A stretch of 60,340 nt of DNA, from the NCBI GenBank assembly GCA_949840805.1, contig CATKXR010000022.1, positions 1-60,340 of the forward strand. The letters run 5' to 3'. The notes beneath the pieces were generated by a model. That model was not told the DNA's origin, did no database searches, and worked only from the letters and a program-made list of their open reading frames with translations. Made by a program: the position numbers and the translations under genes. Numbering within the stretch: position 1 is the stretch's first letter; each line of letters starts with the position of its first letter. Below are positions 51,584 to 60,249 of the stretch, piece after piece. Source of the DNA: an uncultured Lachnospiraceae bacterium (GTDB taxonomy: Bacteria; Bacillota; Clostridia; Lachnospirales; Lachnospiraceae).

Positions 51584-52270
51584 ATGAAACGGCTGTTTTT
51601 ATTGGAAGATGATCTGAGTTTAATAAACGGGCTTTCTTTCGCTGTAAAAAAGCAGGGATATGAGATCGCGATTGCCCGTACCACACTGGAAGCGGACGCG
51701 TTATGGGCAGATGGCAAATATGATTTAGTCATTCTGGACGTATCACTCCCTGACGGCTCCGGCTTTGATTTCTGTAAAAAGATACGGCAGACCTCAAAAG
51801 TGCCCATTATGTTTCTCACTGCCGCTGATGAAGAAACAGATATTATCATGGGACTTGACATCGGGGGCGATGATTATATGACGAAACCGTTCAAGTTGGC
51901 AATTTTCCTTTCAAGAATCAACGCGCTGCTGCGCAGGAGCGAGAACTTTAGTACTGCTGTCACAGAATTAAATTCAGACGGCATCTGTATCCGGCTTTTA
52001 AAAGGGGAAGTATATAAAAGGGGAGAACCGGTTGAACTGACAGCAAGCGAATATAAGCTGCTGTGCCTGTTTATGGAAAATCCTGACCAGATACTTTCCC
52101 AGGAGCAGATTTTGGGCAGATTGTGGGACTGCAATGAAAGCTATATAGACAACAATTCCCTTACCGTGTATATCCGCAGGCTCCGTACAAAAATCGAGGA
52201 TGATCCGGGAGAACCGAAACGGATTGTCACTGTCCGTGGTATGGGGTATAAATGGAACACTGTGGATTGA
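51584..52270 (+). CDS. OmpR-family response regulator
   Basis: 228 residues from ATG 51584 with GAGGAAAGGAGC upstream. The receiver has acidic pocket EDD (8-10), phosphoacceptor Asp52 (ILDVSLPDG), Thr79 and Lys101 (MTKPFK). The DNA-binding winged helix ends in GMGYKWN. It pairs with the histidine kinase 8 nt downstream; together they likely control the ABC transporter operon at 53454. Systems of this shape (two-membrane-helix kinase, MacB/FtsX exporter) often respond to cell-wall-active peptides or antibiotics. Confidence 0.9.
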   Translation: MKRLFLLEDDLSLINGLSFAVKKQGYEIAIARTTLEADALWADGKYDLVILDVSLPDGSGFDFCKKIRQTSKVPIMFLTAADEETDIIMGLDIGGDDYMTKPFKLAIFLSRINALLRRSENFSTAVTELNSDGICIRLLKGEVYKRGEPVELTASEYKLLCLFMENPDQILSQEQILGRLWDCNESYIDNNSLTVYIRRLRTKIEDDPGEPKRIVTVRGMGYKWNTVD

Positions 52271-52278
52271 GGTGCGGG

Positions 52279-53304
52279 ATGAAAATATTTGTAAACCGGA
52301 AAATAAAATGGCTCTTTGGCGGTACCCTGATGTGTGTTTTGTTTTTTACATTGATTGCGGTCCTGCTCATGGTGTTTGAAGTCAGAAATGCGGCAGCTTA
52401 TACAATCGCCTGTTTTTTGCTGATGAGCGCCGCAATACTGGCGCTTTTATTTGGGTATTTCCGGGAGCAGCATAAAATTATGGAAAACGCGATATCACAG
52501 ATCACAGAATATATATCCGGCAATAAGGATATCACGATTGAATGTAACGATGAAGGCGAATTATACAGGCTGTTCCATGAAGTGAACTCTCTGGTTGCCA
52601 TCTTAAATGCCCATGCCGAGAATGAAAAAAGTGCAAAGAAATTTTTGAGGAATACCATATCTGATATTTCCCATCAGTTAAAGACGCCCCTTGCCGCCCT
52701 CAATATTTATATCGGGCTGATACAGGATGAGGCGGAAGGTCTGCCGATGATTCAGGAATTTTCCCGGCTCTCCGAGCAGGAGCTTGACCGGATCGAAGTG
52801 CTGGTGCAGAACCTTTTGAAAATCACAAAGCTGGATGCTGGCATGATTGTGTTGGAAAAAACATTGGAAAATGTGTCGGAGATTGCGGAAAGTGTCAAAA
52901 AGCACTTCCTGTTCCGGGCAGACCAGGAAGGAAAAGAAATCTGTCTGTCAGGCAGTGGGGAAACCATATTTTTATGTGACCGTAACTGGATGATCGAAGC
53001 AATCAGCAACCTTGTGAAAAATGCCCTTGACCATACCGGAGAAGGCGACTGCATAAGTGTGGAATGGTGTATATCAGCTTCTATTCTTCAGATCACCATA
53101 AAGGATAATGGCAGCGGCATCTATCTGGAGGATTTACACCATATTTTCAAGCGGTTTTACCGGAGCCGTTATTCGAAAGACACGCAGGGTATTGGCCTTG
53201 GGCTGCCACTTACAAAAGCCATTGTAGAAGCACATAACGGAACGATTGAAGTAGACAGCGTTTTAGGCAGGGGAACCTCTTTCACGATGAATTTTTTGAT
53301 ATAA
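52279..53304 (+). CDS. Sensor histidine kinase with two membrane helices
   Basis: 341 residues from ATG 52279. Two hydrophobic helices (about 12-34 and 41-60) are joined by only about six residues, so it senses within the membrane or through a partner transporter. A HAMP-like segment precedes the DHp with His132 in SDISHQLKTPLAAL. The catalytic domain has N-box NLVKNALDHT, G1 IKDNGSGI and G2 GIGLGLPLTKAI. Intramembrane-sensing kinases typically work with an ABC transporter of the next operon, as found here. Confidence 0.88.
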   Translation: MKIFVNRKIKWLFGGTLMCVLFFTLIAVLLMVFEVRNAAAYTIACFLLMSAAILALLFGYFREQHKIMENAISQITEYISGNKDITIECNDEGELYRLFHEVNSLVAILNAHAENEKSAKKFLRNTISDISHQLKTPLAALNIYIGLIQDEAEGLPMIQEFSRLSEQELDRIEVLVQNLLKITKLDAGMIVLEKTLENVSEIAESVKKHFLFRADQEGKEICLSGSGETIFLCDRNWMIEAISNLVKNALDHTGEGDCISVEWCISASILQITIKDNGSGIYLEDLHHIFKRFYRSRYSKDTQGIGLGLPLTKAIVEAHNGTIEVDSVLGRGTSFTMNFLI

Positions 53305-53313
53305 AATGATATT

Positions 53314-53349
53314 CCTACAAAATTGTAGGGTAATTGTAATATAGGTGTA
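53314..53349 (+). promoter_or_regulatory. Tandem 11-nt-spaced response regulator binding boxes
   Basis: TTGTA at 53323 and 53334 and GTGTA at 53345 are spaced exactly 11 nt apart; the first lies in the palindrome CCTACAA-AA-TTGTAGG (53314-53329, two-base centre). OmpR-type regulators bind such direct repeats. It lies upstream of the ABC transporter gene. Confidence 0.45.
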
Positions 53350-53367
53350 GGATTTCTCTGCTATATT

Positions 53368-53422
53368 AAGGAACTGCAAGGAAATGATTTGAGGATTGTC
53401 AGTCAGCTTATTGCAGTTCCTT
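53368..53422 (+). promoter_or_regulatory. 12-bp perfect leader hairpin before the ABC transporter
   Basis: AAGGAACTGCAA (53368-53379) pairs with TTGCAGTTCCTT (53411-53422) around a 31-nt loop, with no T-run. It sits between the regulator boxes and the ribosome binding site (AGAGGTG) of 53454 and may affect transcript stability or translation. Confidence 0.45.
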
Positions 53423-53453
53423 GTTATCAAAAACAGAAAGAGGTGTTTACACA

Positions 53454-54137
53454 ATGAATTTATTAGAAGTCAGTAATGTCAGCAAGACATACGGAAGCGG
53501 CGAAGCTGCCGTAAAGGCATTAAAGAAAGTTTCATTTTCCGTTCCAAAAGGCGAGTACGTGGCGATTGTCGGGGAATCCGGCTCCGGGAAAAGTACGCTC
53601 CTTAACATGATAGGCGCACTGGACACGCCCACATCCGGGAAGGTAATCATCAGCGGAAAGGAGATTTTTTCCATGGATGACCGCAAGCTTACCATTTTCA
53701 GACGGAGAAATATTGGCTTTATCTTTCAGGCGTTCAACCTGATTCCGGAACTGACCGTAGAGCAGAATATTGTTTTTCCGGTGTTGCTTGATTACCAGAA
53801 GCCGGACAGAAAGTATCTGGAAGAACTGCTTTCGGTGCTGAACCTGAAAGAACGGCGCAGACACCTGCCCAGCCAGTTATCCGGCGGGCAGCAGCAGAGG
53901 GTGGCAATCGGGCGTGCGCTGATCACACGTCCATCGCTGATTCTGGCTGATGAACCGACAGGAAACCTTGACACGGCAAACAGCAGAGAGGTGATCGCCC
54001 TGCTGAAAGAAGCGTCAAGGAAATATGAGCAGACGATTGTCATGATTACCCACAGCCGCAGCATTGCACAGACAGCAGACAGGGTTTTAAACGTATCGGA
54101 TGGGGTACTGACTGATTTGGGGAGGTGCAGCGAATGA
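53454..54137 (+). CDS. ABC transporter ATP-binding protein (MacB/BceA type)
   Basis: 227 residues from ATG 53454 with AAAGAGGTG upstream. Walker A GESGSGKST (about 40-48), Q-loop FIFQAFNLIPELT, signature LSGGQQQR, Walker B LILADEPTGNLD, H-switch MITHS. The Q-loop and NLIPELT match lipoprotein/antimicrobial peptide exporters. The stop codon overlaps the permease start by 4 nt (ATGA). Controlled presumably by the adjacent two-component system. Confidence 0.93.
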   Translation: MNLLEVSNVSKTYGSGEAAVKALKKVSFSVPKGEYVAIVGESGSGKSTLLNMIGALDTPTSGKVIISGKEIFSMDDRKLTIFRRRNIGFIFQAFNLIPELTVEQNIVFPVLLDYQKPDRKYLEELLSVLNLKERRRHLPSQLSGGQQQRVAIGRALITRPSLILADEPTGNLDTANSREVIALLKEASRKYEQTIVMITHSRSIAQTADRVLNVSDGVLTDLGRCSE

Positions 54138-55954
54138 AAAGCTATTTAAGTTTGATACCAATCTCAGCCAGAGTGCGGCGGCGTCAAAACCGTATGACAC
54201 TGTTATGCATTATTTTCGCCGTGTTCCTGGTGACAGCGGTGTTCAGTATGGCAGATATGGATATGCGAATGGAAATGGCCAGACTGACCGAAAAACATGC
54301 ACAGGAATTTAACTTTCAGGCTATTATGGACACCACCATAGGGCAGAACCTCTTTTTGCTTGCAGGAGGTCTGTTCATCCTGATCCTACTTGCGGGAGTG
54401 CTGATGATTTCAGGCAGCATCAACAGCACCGTGGCCCAGAGGACGAAATTTTTCGGAATGATGCGCTGCATCGGCATGAGCCGCCAGCAGTTAAAGCGGT
54501 TTGTGCGGCTGGAGGCCCTTAACTGGTGCAAAACAGCTATCCCCATCGGCATTGTCCTTGGTACGGTCAGCACATGGGCTTTATGCGCCGTCCTGCGGTT
54601 CGTGGTCGGGGAGGAGTTTGCTATGATCCCCCTCTTTGGAATCAGCCCCATCGGAATGATCAGCGGTATCGTCATGGGACTGGTCACGGTGCTGCTCGCC
54701 GCCAGAGCGCCGGCAAGACAGGCTGCAAAAGTATCCCCGATGGCGGCAGTTTCGGGAAACACAGAGAATAAAAGCCGAACACGGCATGCAGTCCGTACCG
54801 GCAGGTTTCCCATTGAAATTTCTCTGGGCGCCCATCATGCAAAATCGGCCAGGAAAAATTTATTTCTGATGACCGGCTCCTTTGCCCTGAGCATCATCCT
54901 GTTCCTGACATTTTCTGTCCTGCTGGACTTTGTAGGCTATCTGCTGCCCCAGTCCGCTGCCGCTGCCGACATCACGATTACCGATGAGGCCGGTGTCACC
55001 GGTATCAATTGTCTTTCCCCGGAAACGGTAGAGACGATCCGCGGGATGGACGGTGTGAAAAATATCTTTGGACGGCGAAGCCTCTTTGACGTTCCGGCCG
55101 AGTTAGGAAAAGAAGGCTTGCCTCAGACGGTGGATCTGTTCTCCTTTGACGATTTTGACCTGGATGCCTTGAAAAAAGACGGCAGGTTACGAAAGGGCAG
55201 CGACCTCTCCGAAGTCTATGGGAATACCGGCTCTGTACTGGTAATCTGCGATCCGGACGCACCGATCCGGAAGGGAGATACCATCCAGGTGGAAGGCGAA
55301 GATTTAAGCGTGGCGGGTATGTTGAAAGCTGACCTGTTCAGCGAAGACGGTCTCTCCCACGGCAAAGTTTCCGTCATTGCCTCCAGTGAAACTTTTGTTC
55401 GGCTGACCGGCATAACCGACTATTCTATTGTGATGGTGCAGACTACGGGCGATGTGACAGACGGGGATGTTGCCGCCATAAGCGGGGTACTGGACGAGGG
55501 CACTGCTCTCCGGGATGAGCGTGAGATGCGCACTTCTGGAACTTATACCGCTTTTGTGCTGTGCGTCTATGGCTTTTTGGGAATCATCGCTATGGTTACG
55601 CTGCTTAATATTATGAACAGCATCTCCTTGAGCGTATCCGCCAGGAGCAAGCAGTATGGGGCTATGCGGGCTGTGGGTATGGATGACCGTCAGGTAACAA
55701 GAATGATTGCCGCGGAAGCGGTTACCTATGCTTTGTCCGGCTGCGTGCTTGGATGTATTGTTGGGCTGGTGGTCGGCAGGATGCTGTACAATCTTTTGAT
55801 TGACGGGCGTTTTCCCTATGCTGTGTGGGCACTGCCTGTTTCCCGCCTGCTTATCGTTTTGGCATTTGTTGCCGTGGCAACACTGGCGGCCATTTATGCC
55901 CCGGCAAAACGGATTCGCAACATGGCTATAACCGCAACGATCAATGAATTGTAA
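54134..55954 (+). CDS. FtsX-like ABC transporter permease
   Basis: 606 residues from ATG 54134 with GGGGAGG 8 nt upstream. Eight or so membrane helices in two FtsX domains: helices around 20-38 and 85-200, a second set from about 245 and again near 475-590. A large extracellular region (about 270-470) contains the acidic ligand-binding part. Signature segments include GMMRCIGMSRQQLKRFVR and AMRAVGMDDRQVTRMI, conserved coupling-helix motifs of MacB-type permeases. It works with 53454 as an antimicrobial peptide or lipoprotein exporter. Cytoplasmic and membrane location fits the pair. Confidence 0.9.
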   Translation: MKSYLSLIPISARVRRRQNRMTLLCIIFAVFLVTAVFSMADMDMRMEMARLTEKHAQEFNFQAIMDTTIGQNLFLLAGGLFILILLAGVLMISGSINSTVAQRTKFFGMMRCIGMSRQQLKRFVRLEALNWCKTAIPIGIVLGTVSTWALCAVLRFVVGEEFAMIPLFGISPIGMISGIVMGLVTVLLAARAPARQAAKVSPMAAVSGNTENKSRTRHAVRTGRFPIEISLGAHHAKSARKNLFLMTGSFALSIILFLTFSVLLDFVGYLLPQSAAAADITITDEAGVTGINCLSPETVETIRGMDGVKNIFGRRSLFDVPAELGKEGLPQTVDLFSFDDFDLDALKKDGRLRKGSDLSEVYGNTGSVLVICDPDAPIRKGDTIQVEGEDLSVAGMLKADLFSEDGLSHGKVSVIASSETFVRLTGITDYSIVMVQTTGDVTDGDVAAISGVLDEGTALRDEREMRTSGTYTAFVLCVYGFLGIIAMVTLLNIMNSISLSVSARSKQYGAMRAVGMDDRQVTRMIAAEAVTYALSGCVLGCIVGLVVGRMLYNLLIDGRFPYAVWALPVSRLLIVLAFVAVATLAAIYAPAKRIRNMAITATINEL

Positions 55955-55994
55955 AAAGAATGGGTGTAAATTTTCTGTCATTAGAACCCGCAGG

Positions 55995-56023
55995 TTGACT
56001 TTTTAGTATCAAAGCGATAATAT
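55995..56023 (+). promoter_or_regulatory. Strong sigma-A promoter of a small hydrophobic ORF
   Basis: TTGACT (55995-56000), 17-nt spacer, TAATAT (56018-56023), then AGGAGGG and ATG 56053. Confidence 0.6.
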
Positions 56024-56052
56024 TGTCATATATCCAAACAGGAGGGCAATAC

Positions 56053-56277
56053 ATGATTTCTGTCGCCATACCAGCTTTAGGGCTGTTGATTGCGATTAAA
56101 CTCTCAATAAGCAGCATTTGTCACAAAAACTGTTCCGTGGCAATGCTGCCTATTCTTTTCCTTGAATCCCCAAAAGATAATCCGCAGACACATGAAAGTA
56201 ATCCGCAATCGCCACAATCTCATAATCTGGTACGAACCGCTTCCCCTGCTCAATTCTCAAAATTGTCAAATCCGTAA
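56053..56277 (+). CDS. Putative small hydrophobic protein, antisense to the XRE gene
   Basis: 74 residues from ATG 56053 with AGGAGGG 6 nt upstream and a strong promoter at 55995. The first 38 residues are hydrophobic (ISVAIPALGLLIAIKLSISS), the rest polar and proline-rich, and overlap the XRE pseudogene on the opposite strand. Type I toxin-like by shape only; the polar tail might be an artefact of the antisense overlap. Confidence 0.4.
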   Translation: MISVAIPALGLLIAIKLSISSICHKNCSVAMLPILFLESPKDNPQTHESNPQSPQSHNLVRTASPAQFSKLSNP

Positions 56278-56400
56278 ATTCAAACCCTTCCGTCTGCAGC
56301 CGTGCGGCAAGTATTTTCTGAGAAATCCCCTGGGCTTTCCGCATTTTTTCACTTTGCTTCCAATAATATTCTTCGACTCACCGTTCCAGTAAATCTTCAT
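56150..56400 (-). pseudogene. XRE-family regulator with a one-base frameshift
   Basis: ATG 56400 with GGGGAAGG upstream starts MKIYWNGESKNIIGSKVKK. After the A-run (T6 at 56344-56349 on the plus strand) the proper continuation MRKAQGISQKILAARLQTEGF...ILRIEQGKRFVPDYEIVAIADYFHVSADYLLG lies in another frame. One A is therefore missing, giving two partial products. Intact relatives are HTH_XRE repressors. It could be a real mutation or a homopolymer sequencing error. Confidence 0.65.
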
Positions 56401-56533
56401 GTCCTTCCCCGTTTCTAAAGATGAAGTATATAGGATTGATTTAGCTCTTGGGTATTTAAAGTGTTGAAGAAAATGGTTTGGTTTATGCTTTTTGGGCATG
56501 AATTGAAATGCAAAATGGGTATGGGAATCTGTA

Positions 56534-56589
56534 TTGACACATCGTCAGAATAAATGTACAGTAATTGTAATGACGCGGCGTCAGAATAA
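56534..56589 (+). promoter_or_regulatory. Promoter-operator before the MBL-fold gene
   Basis: TTGACA (56534-56539) and a weak TACAGT (56557-56562) 17 nt apart. CGTCAGAATAA occurs at 56543 and 56579, and TGACGC-G-GCGTCA (56571-56583) is a perfect 13-nt dyad suited to a TetR-type repressor. Confidence 0.45.
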
Positions 56590-56637
56590 TATTGATAGAT
56601 AAGCCTGAAGGAAACGGGCCAGGCGGACGAGGAGGTA

Positions 56638-56892
56638 ATGAATATGCAGGCAAAAGCACCAGAAACGAAACCTTTTGGAGAAGAGGCATTTGCTCCAACA
56701 AACAGGACGGTCATCCGATGGCTGGGCAATGCGGGAGCGCTGATTAACAGCAGGGGGACGACGCTCATGATTGATCCGGTACTTAGCGGTTTTGATATGC
56801 CGTTGCTGATTCAAGTGCCCATAACGGAGGAAGAGGTTCCCCATGTGGATGGTGATTATTTCGCAGATCCGGTTCCACCAGTACGCATTTGA
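56638..56892 (+). pseudogene. 5' fragment of an MBL-fold metallo-hydrolase, truncated by IS21-type element
   Basis: ATG 56638 follows GAGGAGGTA. Residues 1-70 match the N-terminus of UlaG-like metallo-beta-lactamase fold proteins (VIRWLGNAGALINSRGTTL then MIDPVLSGFDMPLLI, VPHVDG). The metal-binding HxHxDH that should follow is missing: at about 56850 the sequence changes to IS end repeats and the frame soon stops. The catalytic domain is lost and does not reappear on the other side of the insertion. Confidence 0.7.
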
Positions 56893-56947
56893 GATCCACC
56901 TGTTAGTGCCTTAGATCCACTTTTGCAGCAATTCACAGAAGAGATCC
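56865..56947 (+). repeat. IS21 left-end transposase-binding repeats
   Basis: AGATCC at 56865, 56892, 56913 and 56942, mostly followed by AC, spaced 27, 21 and 29 nt. IS21-type elements carry such repeats as transposase-binding sites. Confidence 0.55.
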
Positions 56948-57021
56948 ACCTGCATTATCTTTTTCTGTAAAATAACAGCTGGGAGTTCCTCCCACATTTT
57001 TACAGAAAGGAGGCCAATACC

Positions 57022-58590
57022 ATGGCCAAAAAAATCAATGTGAAGCTCATCATGGAACTGCGGGATGCCGGTCTGTCCCGGAACATGATAGCTGCAACTA
57101 GACACATGTCAAAAAACTCTGTCGGTGACGTGATCCACATCGCCGACCAGAAAGGCATCACTTTCAGTGATGTAAGGGGTCTCGATGAGGATGCCGTCTA
57201 CCGCATGTTCTATCCGGATAAGTTTGCGGTGGAGACGCTGTACGCCCAGCCGGATTACGGGTATATCCATCAGGAACTGAAGCGTGCAGGTGTAACCTTA
57301 AAACTCCTATGGCAGGAGTACCAGGACAGGTGTAGCGCAGACGGAGGCATCCCGATGGGATACACAAAGTTCTGCCTGGGGTACAGCAGCCATACTGCCA
57401 CAAACAGGCTGACAAACCACCTGGAGCACAAGCCGGGCATTGTGACCGAGGTGGACTGGTCCGGGCCGACAATGCACTATGTTGACACAGCCACCGGCGA
57501 GCTGGTAAAAGTGTACCTGTTCGTAGCGACACTTCCTTACAGCCAGTATTCCTTTGTGGAGCCCTGTCTGGACATGAAGATGGATTCTTTTCTCCGCTGC
57601 CATATCCGGATGTATGAATACTTCGGCGGCGTCACCACCAGGCTGGTGTGTGACAATTTAAAGACGGGCGTTGTCTCCCATCCCCGCGAGGGAGAAATTG
57701 TCCTTACAGCTGACTATGAAGCCTTGGGCGGGTATTATATGACCGCCATCATGCCTGCAGGCGTCCGCAAACCGAAACAGAAAGCCTCTGTGGAAGGCAC
57801 CGTGGGGAAGATTGCCACCGCCATTATCGCAAAGCTGCGTAACGAGACCTTTTATTCTTTCTCAGACCTGAAATCGGCAGTATACAGGAAGCTGGAAGAG
57901 TTCAACCGCCAGAGTTTCCAGAAGAGGGAGGGCAGCCGTTATGATGCGTTCCTGGAAGAAAAAGAATACCTGCATGCCCTGCCCGCCGTCCCTTACGAGA
58001 TCGCCACATGGGTCTATGGGAGGAAAGTGAACCTTGATTACCATGTGGTTTTTGAGTATAACCGGTACTCCTGCCCTTATCAGTATCTTCATAAAAAGGT
58101 TGATCTGAAAGTCACGGATACTACAGTGGAGATTTATGCCGGGACAGACCGGATCGCCACCCACACCCGGTTCCCGGCAGGCCGCAAAAACCAGTATTCC
58201 ACCCATGCACAGGACATGCCGGACCAGTTCAAGTTCTCGCCGTGGGATGAACGCCGGATCCGGAACTGGGCGGAATCCATCGGAAAGTACACCGGCGAAG
58301 TCATTGGTCGCATCTTCGGGGGCGTCAGCATAAAAGAGCAGGGCTATAATCCCTCCCTGGCAATCCTGCGCCTGAGCAACAAGTATTCGGAAGCCCGCCT
58401 GGAAGCTGCCTGCGAATACGCCATCGTGAATGGGATAAAACGGCCCCGCTATCACCATCTTAATTCCATCCTGGCATCCAATCAAGATGAAATCTACCTT
58501 GAACAGAAAAATGCCAGGAGAAAGAACAGTGCCCCGATGGGATACCTGCGCGGGAGCAGCTATTACGGAGGTGGCAGCAATGGTCAATGA
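57022..58590 (+). CDS. istA: IS21 transposase IstA
   Basis: 522 residues. N-terminal helix-turn-helix (MKLIMELRDAGLSRNMIAATRHMSK-like, residues about 5-40) and a DDE catalytic core: EVDWSGP (first Asp), VCDNLKTGV (second Asp), QKASVEGTVG (Glu). AGGAGGCC precedes the ATG. Overlaps istB by 11 nt. Provides cut-and-paste or replicative transposition with IstB. Confidence 0.9.
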   Translation: MAKKINVKLIMELRDAGLSRNMIAATRHMSKNSVGDVIHIADQKGITFSDVRGLDEDAVYRMFYPDKFAVETLYAQPDYGYIHQELKRAGVTLKLLWQEYQDRCSADGGIPMGYTKFCLGYSSHTATNRLTNHLEHKPGIVTEVDWSGPTMHYVDTATGELVKVYLFVATLPYSQYSFVEPCLDMKMDSFLRCHIRMYEYFGGVTTRLVCDNLKTGVVSHPREGEIVLTADYEALGGYYMTAIMPAGVRKPKQKASVEGTVGKIATAIIAKLRNETFYSFSDLKSAVYRKLEEFNRQSFQKREGSRYDAFLEEKEYLHALPAVPYEIATWVYGRKVNLDYHVVFEYNRYSCPYQYLHKKVDLKVTDTTVEIYAGTDRIATHTRFPAGRKNQYSTHAQDMPDQFKFSPWDERRIRNWAESIGKYTGEVIGRIFGGVSIKEQGYNPSLAILRLSNKYSEARLEAACEYAIVNGIKRPRYHHLNSILASNQDEIYLEQKNARRKNSAPMGYLRGSSYYGGGSNGQ

Positions 58591-59323
58591 AGAAACCAGG
58601 CGCAAGCTGCGTGAACTGAATCTGGGCGAGGCAGTGGCAGGGCTGGAAATACAGCAGTCCGAACCGGCAACCATAGGGCTTTCTTTTGACGAGAGGCTGC
58701 AGAGACTCGTGGATTATATCTACCAGGAGAAATACAACAGCCGCATCCAGCGCCTGGTCAAGGCAGCCAGGCTGCGATTCCCACAGGCAAATGTCCAGGA
58801 TGTCCACTACAAAGGCCGCGGGCTCAATCAGGAACTGCTTGCCGGCCTGTTCAGCTGCCAGTATATTTCCGGACACCAGAGTATTATCCTCCAGGGTTTT
58901 ACCGGCTCAGGGAAGACATATCTTGCCTGTGCGCTGGGCAAGCAGGCCTGCCTGCACCAGATCCGCACCCGCTACATCCGGCTCCCGGATCTTCTGATGG
59001 AGTACAGTGATGCCGCCCTTGTACCCGGGAAGCAGAAACAGATGCTGGACAGATATGGGAAGATCCCTCTCCTTATCATTGATGAATGGCTGGTCTCCGA
59101 CATCTCAGACAGTGAACTGTACTTCCTTTTTGAACTCATGGAGCGGCGCTCAGACTCCACCTCCACCATCTTCTGTACCCAGTACCGGAAAGAGGACTGG
59201 ATCAGACGCCTGGGAGAAGGGGTACAGGCGGAGGCAGTTGTTGACCGGTATGCCTATACTGCATTCTGGATAGAAACCGGCAGCATGAATATGCGGGAAT
59301 ACTTCGCTAAAAACGGGAAATAA
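58580..59323 (+). CDS. istB: IS21 helper ATPase IstB
   Basis: 247 residues from ATG 58580 with GGAGGT 6 nt upstream. Walker A GFTGSGKT, Walker B LLIIDEW and an arginine-finger-like region make a DnaA/DnaC-type AAA+ ATPase. The N-terminal IstB segment (RRKLRELNLGEAVAGLE) is typical of the family. It assists IstA in target selection. Confidence 0.9.
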   Translation: MVNEETRRKLRELNLGEAVAGLEIQQSEPATIGLSFDERLQRLVDYIYQEKYNSRIQRLVKAARLRFPQANVQDVHYKGRGLNQELLAGLFSCQYISGHQSIILQGFTGSGKTYLACALGKQACLHQIRTRYIRLPDLLMEYSDAALVPGKQKQMLDRYGKIPLLIIDEWLVSDISDSELYFLFELMERRSDSTSTIFCTQYRKEDWIRRLGEGVQAEAVVDRYAYTAFWIETGSMNMREYFAKNGK

Positions 59324-59376
59324 CCTGCTGGCGGGCGGATCTAAAAGGCGAACTGTCGGTTCGCAAAAGAGATTCA

Positions 59377-59574
59377 ATGGAGCGGAACAGAGTTCCGCTC
59401 CGGATCCCCTGCCGCGAAATAATCACCCTCTCCGGCGAGAAGCCCAGCGAATTGCAGGCCAAGGCCCGGAAAGCACAGGAAAAGCCCTCCATCCGGGCGC
59501 AGTTGAAAGCGGCCAAGGAGGGCCAGCAGCAGAAGCCCCCGGTCAAGGATAAATCGCAGGATTTGGAGGTGTGA
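59377..59574 (+). pseudogene. 5'-truncated 3' end of an ICE gene cut by the IS element
   Basis: The frame is open to the IS border and then reads MERNRVPLRIPCREIITLSG, ending in KPSIRAQLKAAKEG, a C-terminal pattern of several Tn1549-like element proteins. The rest of the gene is not present. The next gene starts 3 nt after the stop and is in the same orientation. Confidence 0.55.
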
Positions 59575-59577
59575 CGA

Positions 59578-60249
59578 TTGCGAAAATATGAGGATGTGGA
59601 CATCATCGCCTCTCTGGGGGCGGTGATGGAGCTGAACACCGAGCATTACAAGAGCGATTTCCGCTATGACATGGAAATGTTCATGGAGGCGGCGCGGCAT
59701 CCCACCGAGGAAAACACCCATTTGCTGTGGCTGTCCCGCCGCTGTGGAACCGAGTGCTTCCGGGAGCGTGACGTTTATCTGAAAGAGAGCCAGGCAAGCC
59801 ATACCTGGGCGTTCCACGCCACCACGGGGGACAGCATTTTGGCCTACGCCGTGGAGATCACCGGCCTGCGGGACGGCAAGGTGATGGGTGATCTCTATGA
59901 GCTGGATTACCGCCAGCACGCCGCCAAGCTGGGACAGCAGGCGCTTCCCATTCAGGAAGTCAGCCTGAAATTTGAGGATGGAACCGAAACCCGCTGTTCC
60001 TATGAGCAGTATAATCACGGTATCTATGGGATGGTGGCGGAGCATGGCAAGGTGGTGAGCAGGCACTATGAGCCGGAGAGCGAGGACGCCTTGCGGGGCT
60101 TGCTGACCGCCGCCCGCCAAAGCAGGCAGAAGAACCGTGCGGCCACGTTCAAGATCAAAATTGGCCGCAAGCCCTCTATCCGCAAGCAGCTTGCCGAGGC
60201 CAAGAACGCCGCCGCCAAAACGAAAAATCAGGAATTGGAGGTAGGATGA
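59578..60249 (+). CDS. Conserved Tn1549-like element protein, DUF-type
   Basis: 223 residues from TTG 59578 with GGAGGT 7 nt upstream. Starts MRKYEDVDIIASLGAVMEL and ends with KIKIGRKPSIRKQLAEAKNA. It is a protein family found in Tn1549-type conjugative elements, but I cannot name it with confidence. The stop overlaps the next ATG (ATGATGG), so it is in an operon. Confidence 0.65.
   Translation: MRKYEDVDIIASLGAVMELNTEHYKSDFRYDMEMFMEAARHPTEENTHLLWLSRRCGTECFRERDVYLKESQASHTWAFHATTGDSILAYAVEITGLRDGKVMGDLYELDYRQHAAKLGQQALPIQEVSLKFEDGTETRCSYEQYNHGIYGMVAEHGKVVSRHYEPESEDALRGLLTAARQSRQKNRAATFKIKIGRKPSIRKQLAEAKNAAAKTKNQELEVG

Larger units (their letters stand above)
56851..59340 (+). mobile_element. 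IS21-family insertion sequence (istA-istB)
   Basis: Contains overlapping istA and istB and, on the left, several AGATCC(ACC) words (56865, 56892, 56913, 56942), a multiple-repeat end as in IS21. Boundaries are estimates: left from where the MBL gene ends, right from the GGGCGGATCT after istB. I could not confirm matching terminal inverted repeats or a target duplication. Confidence 0.75.
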
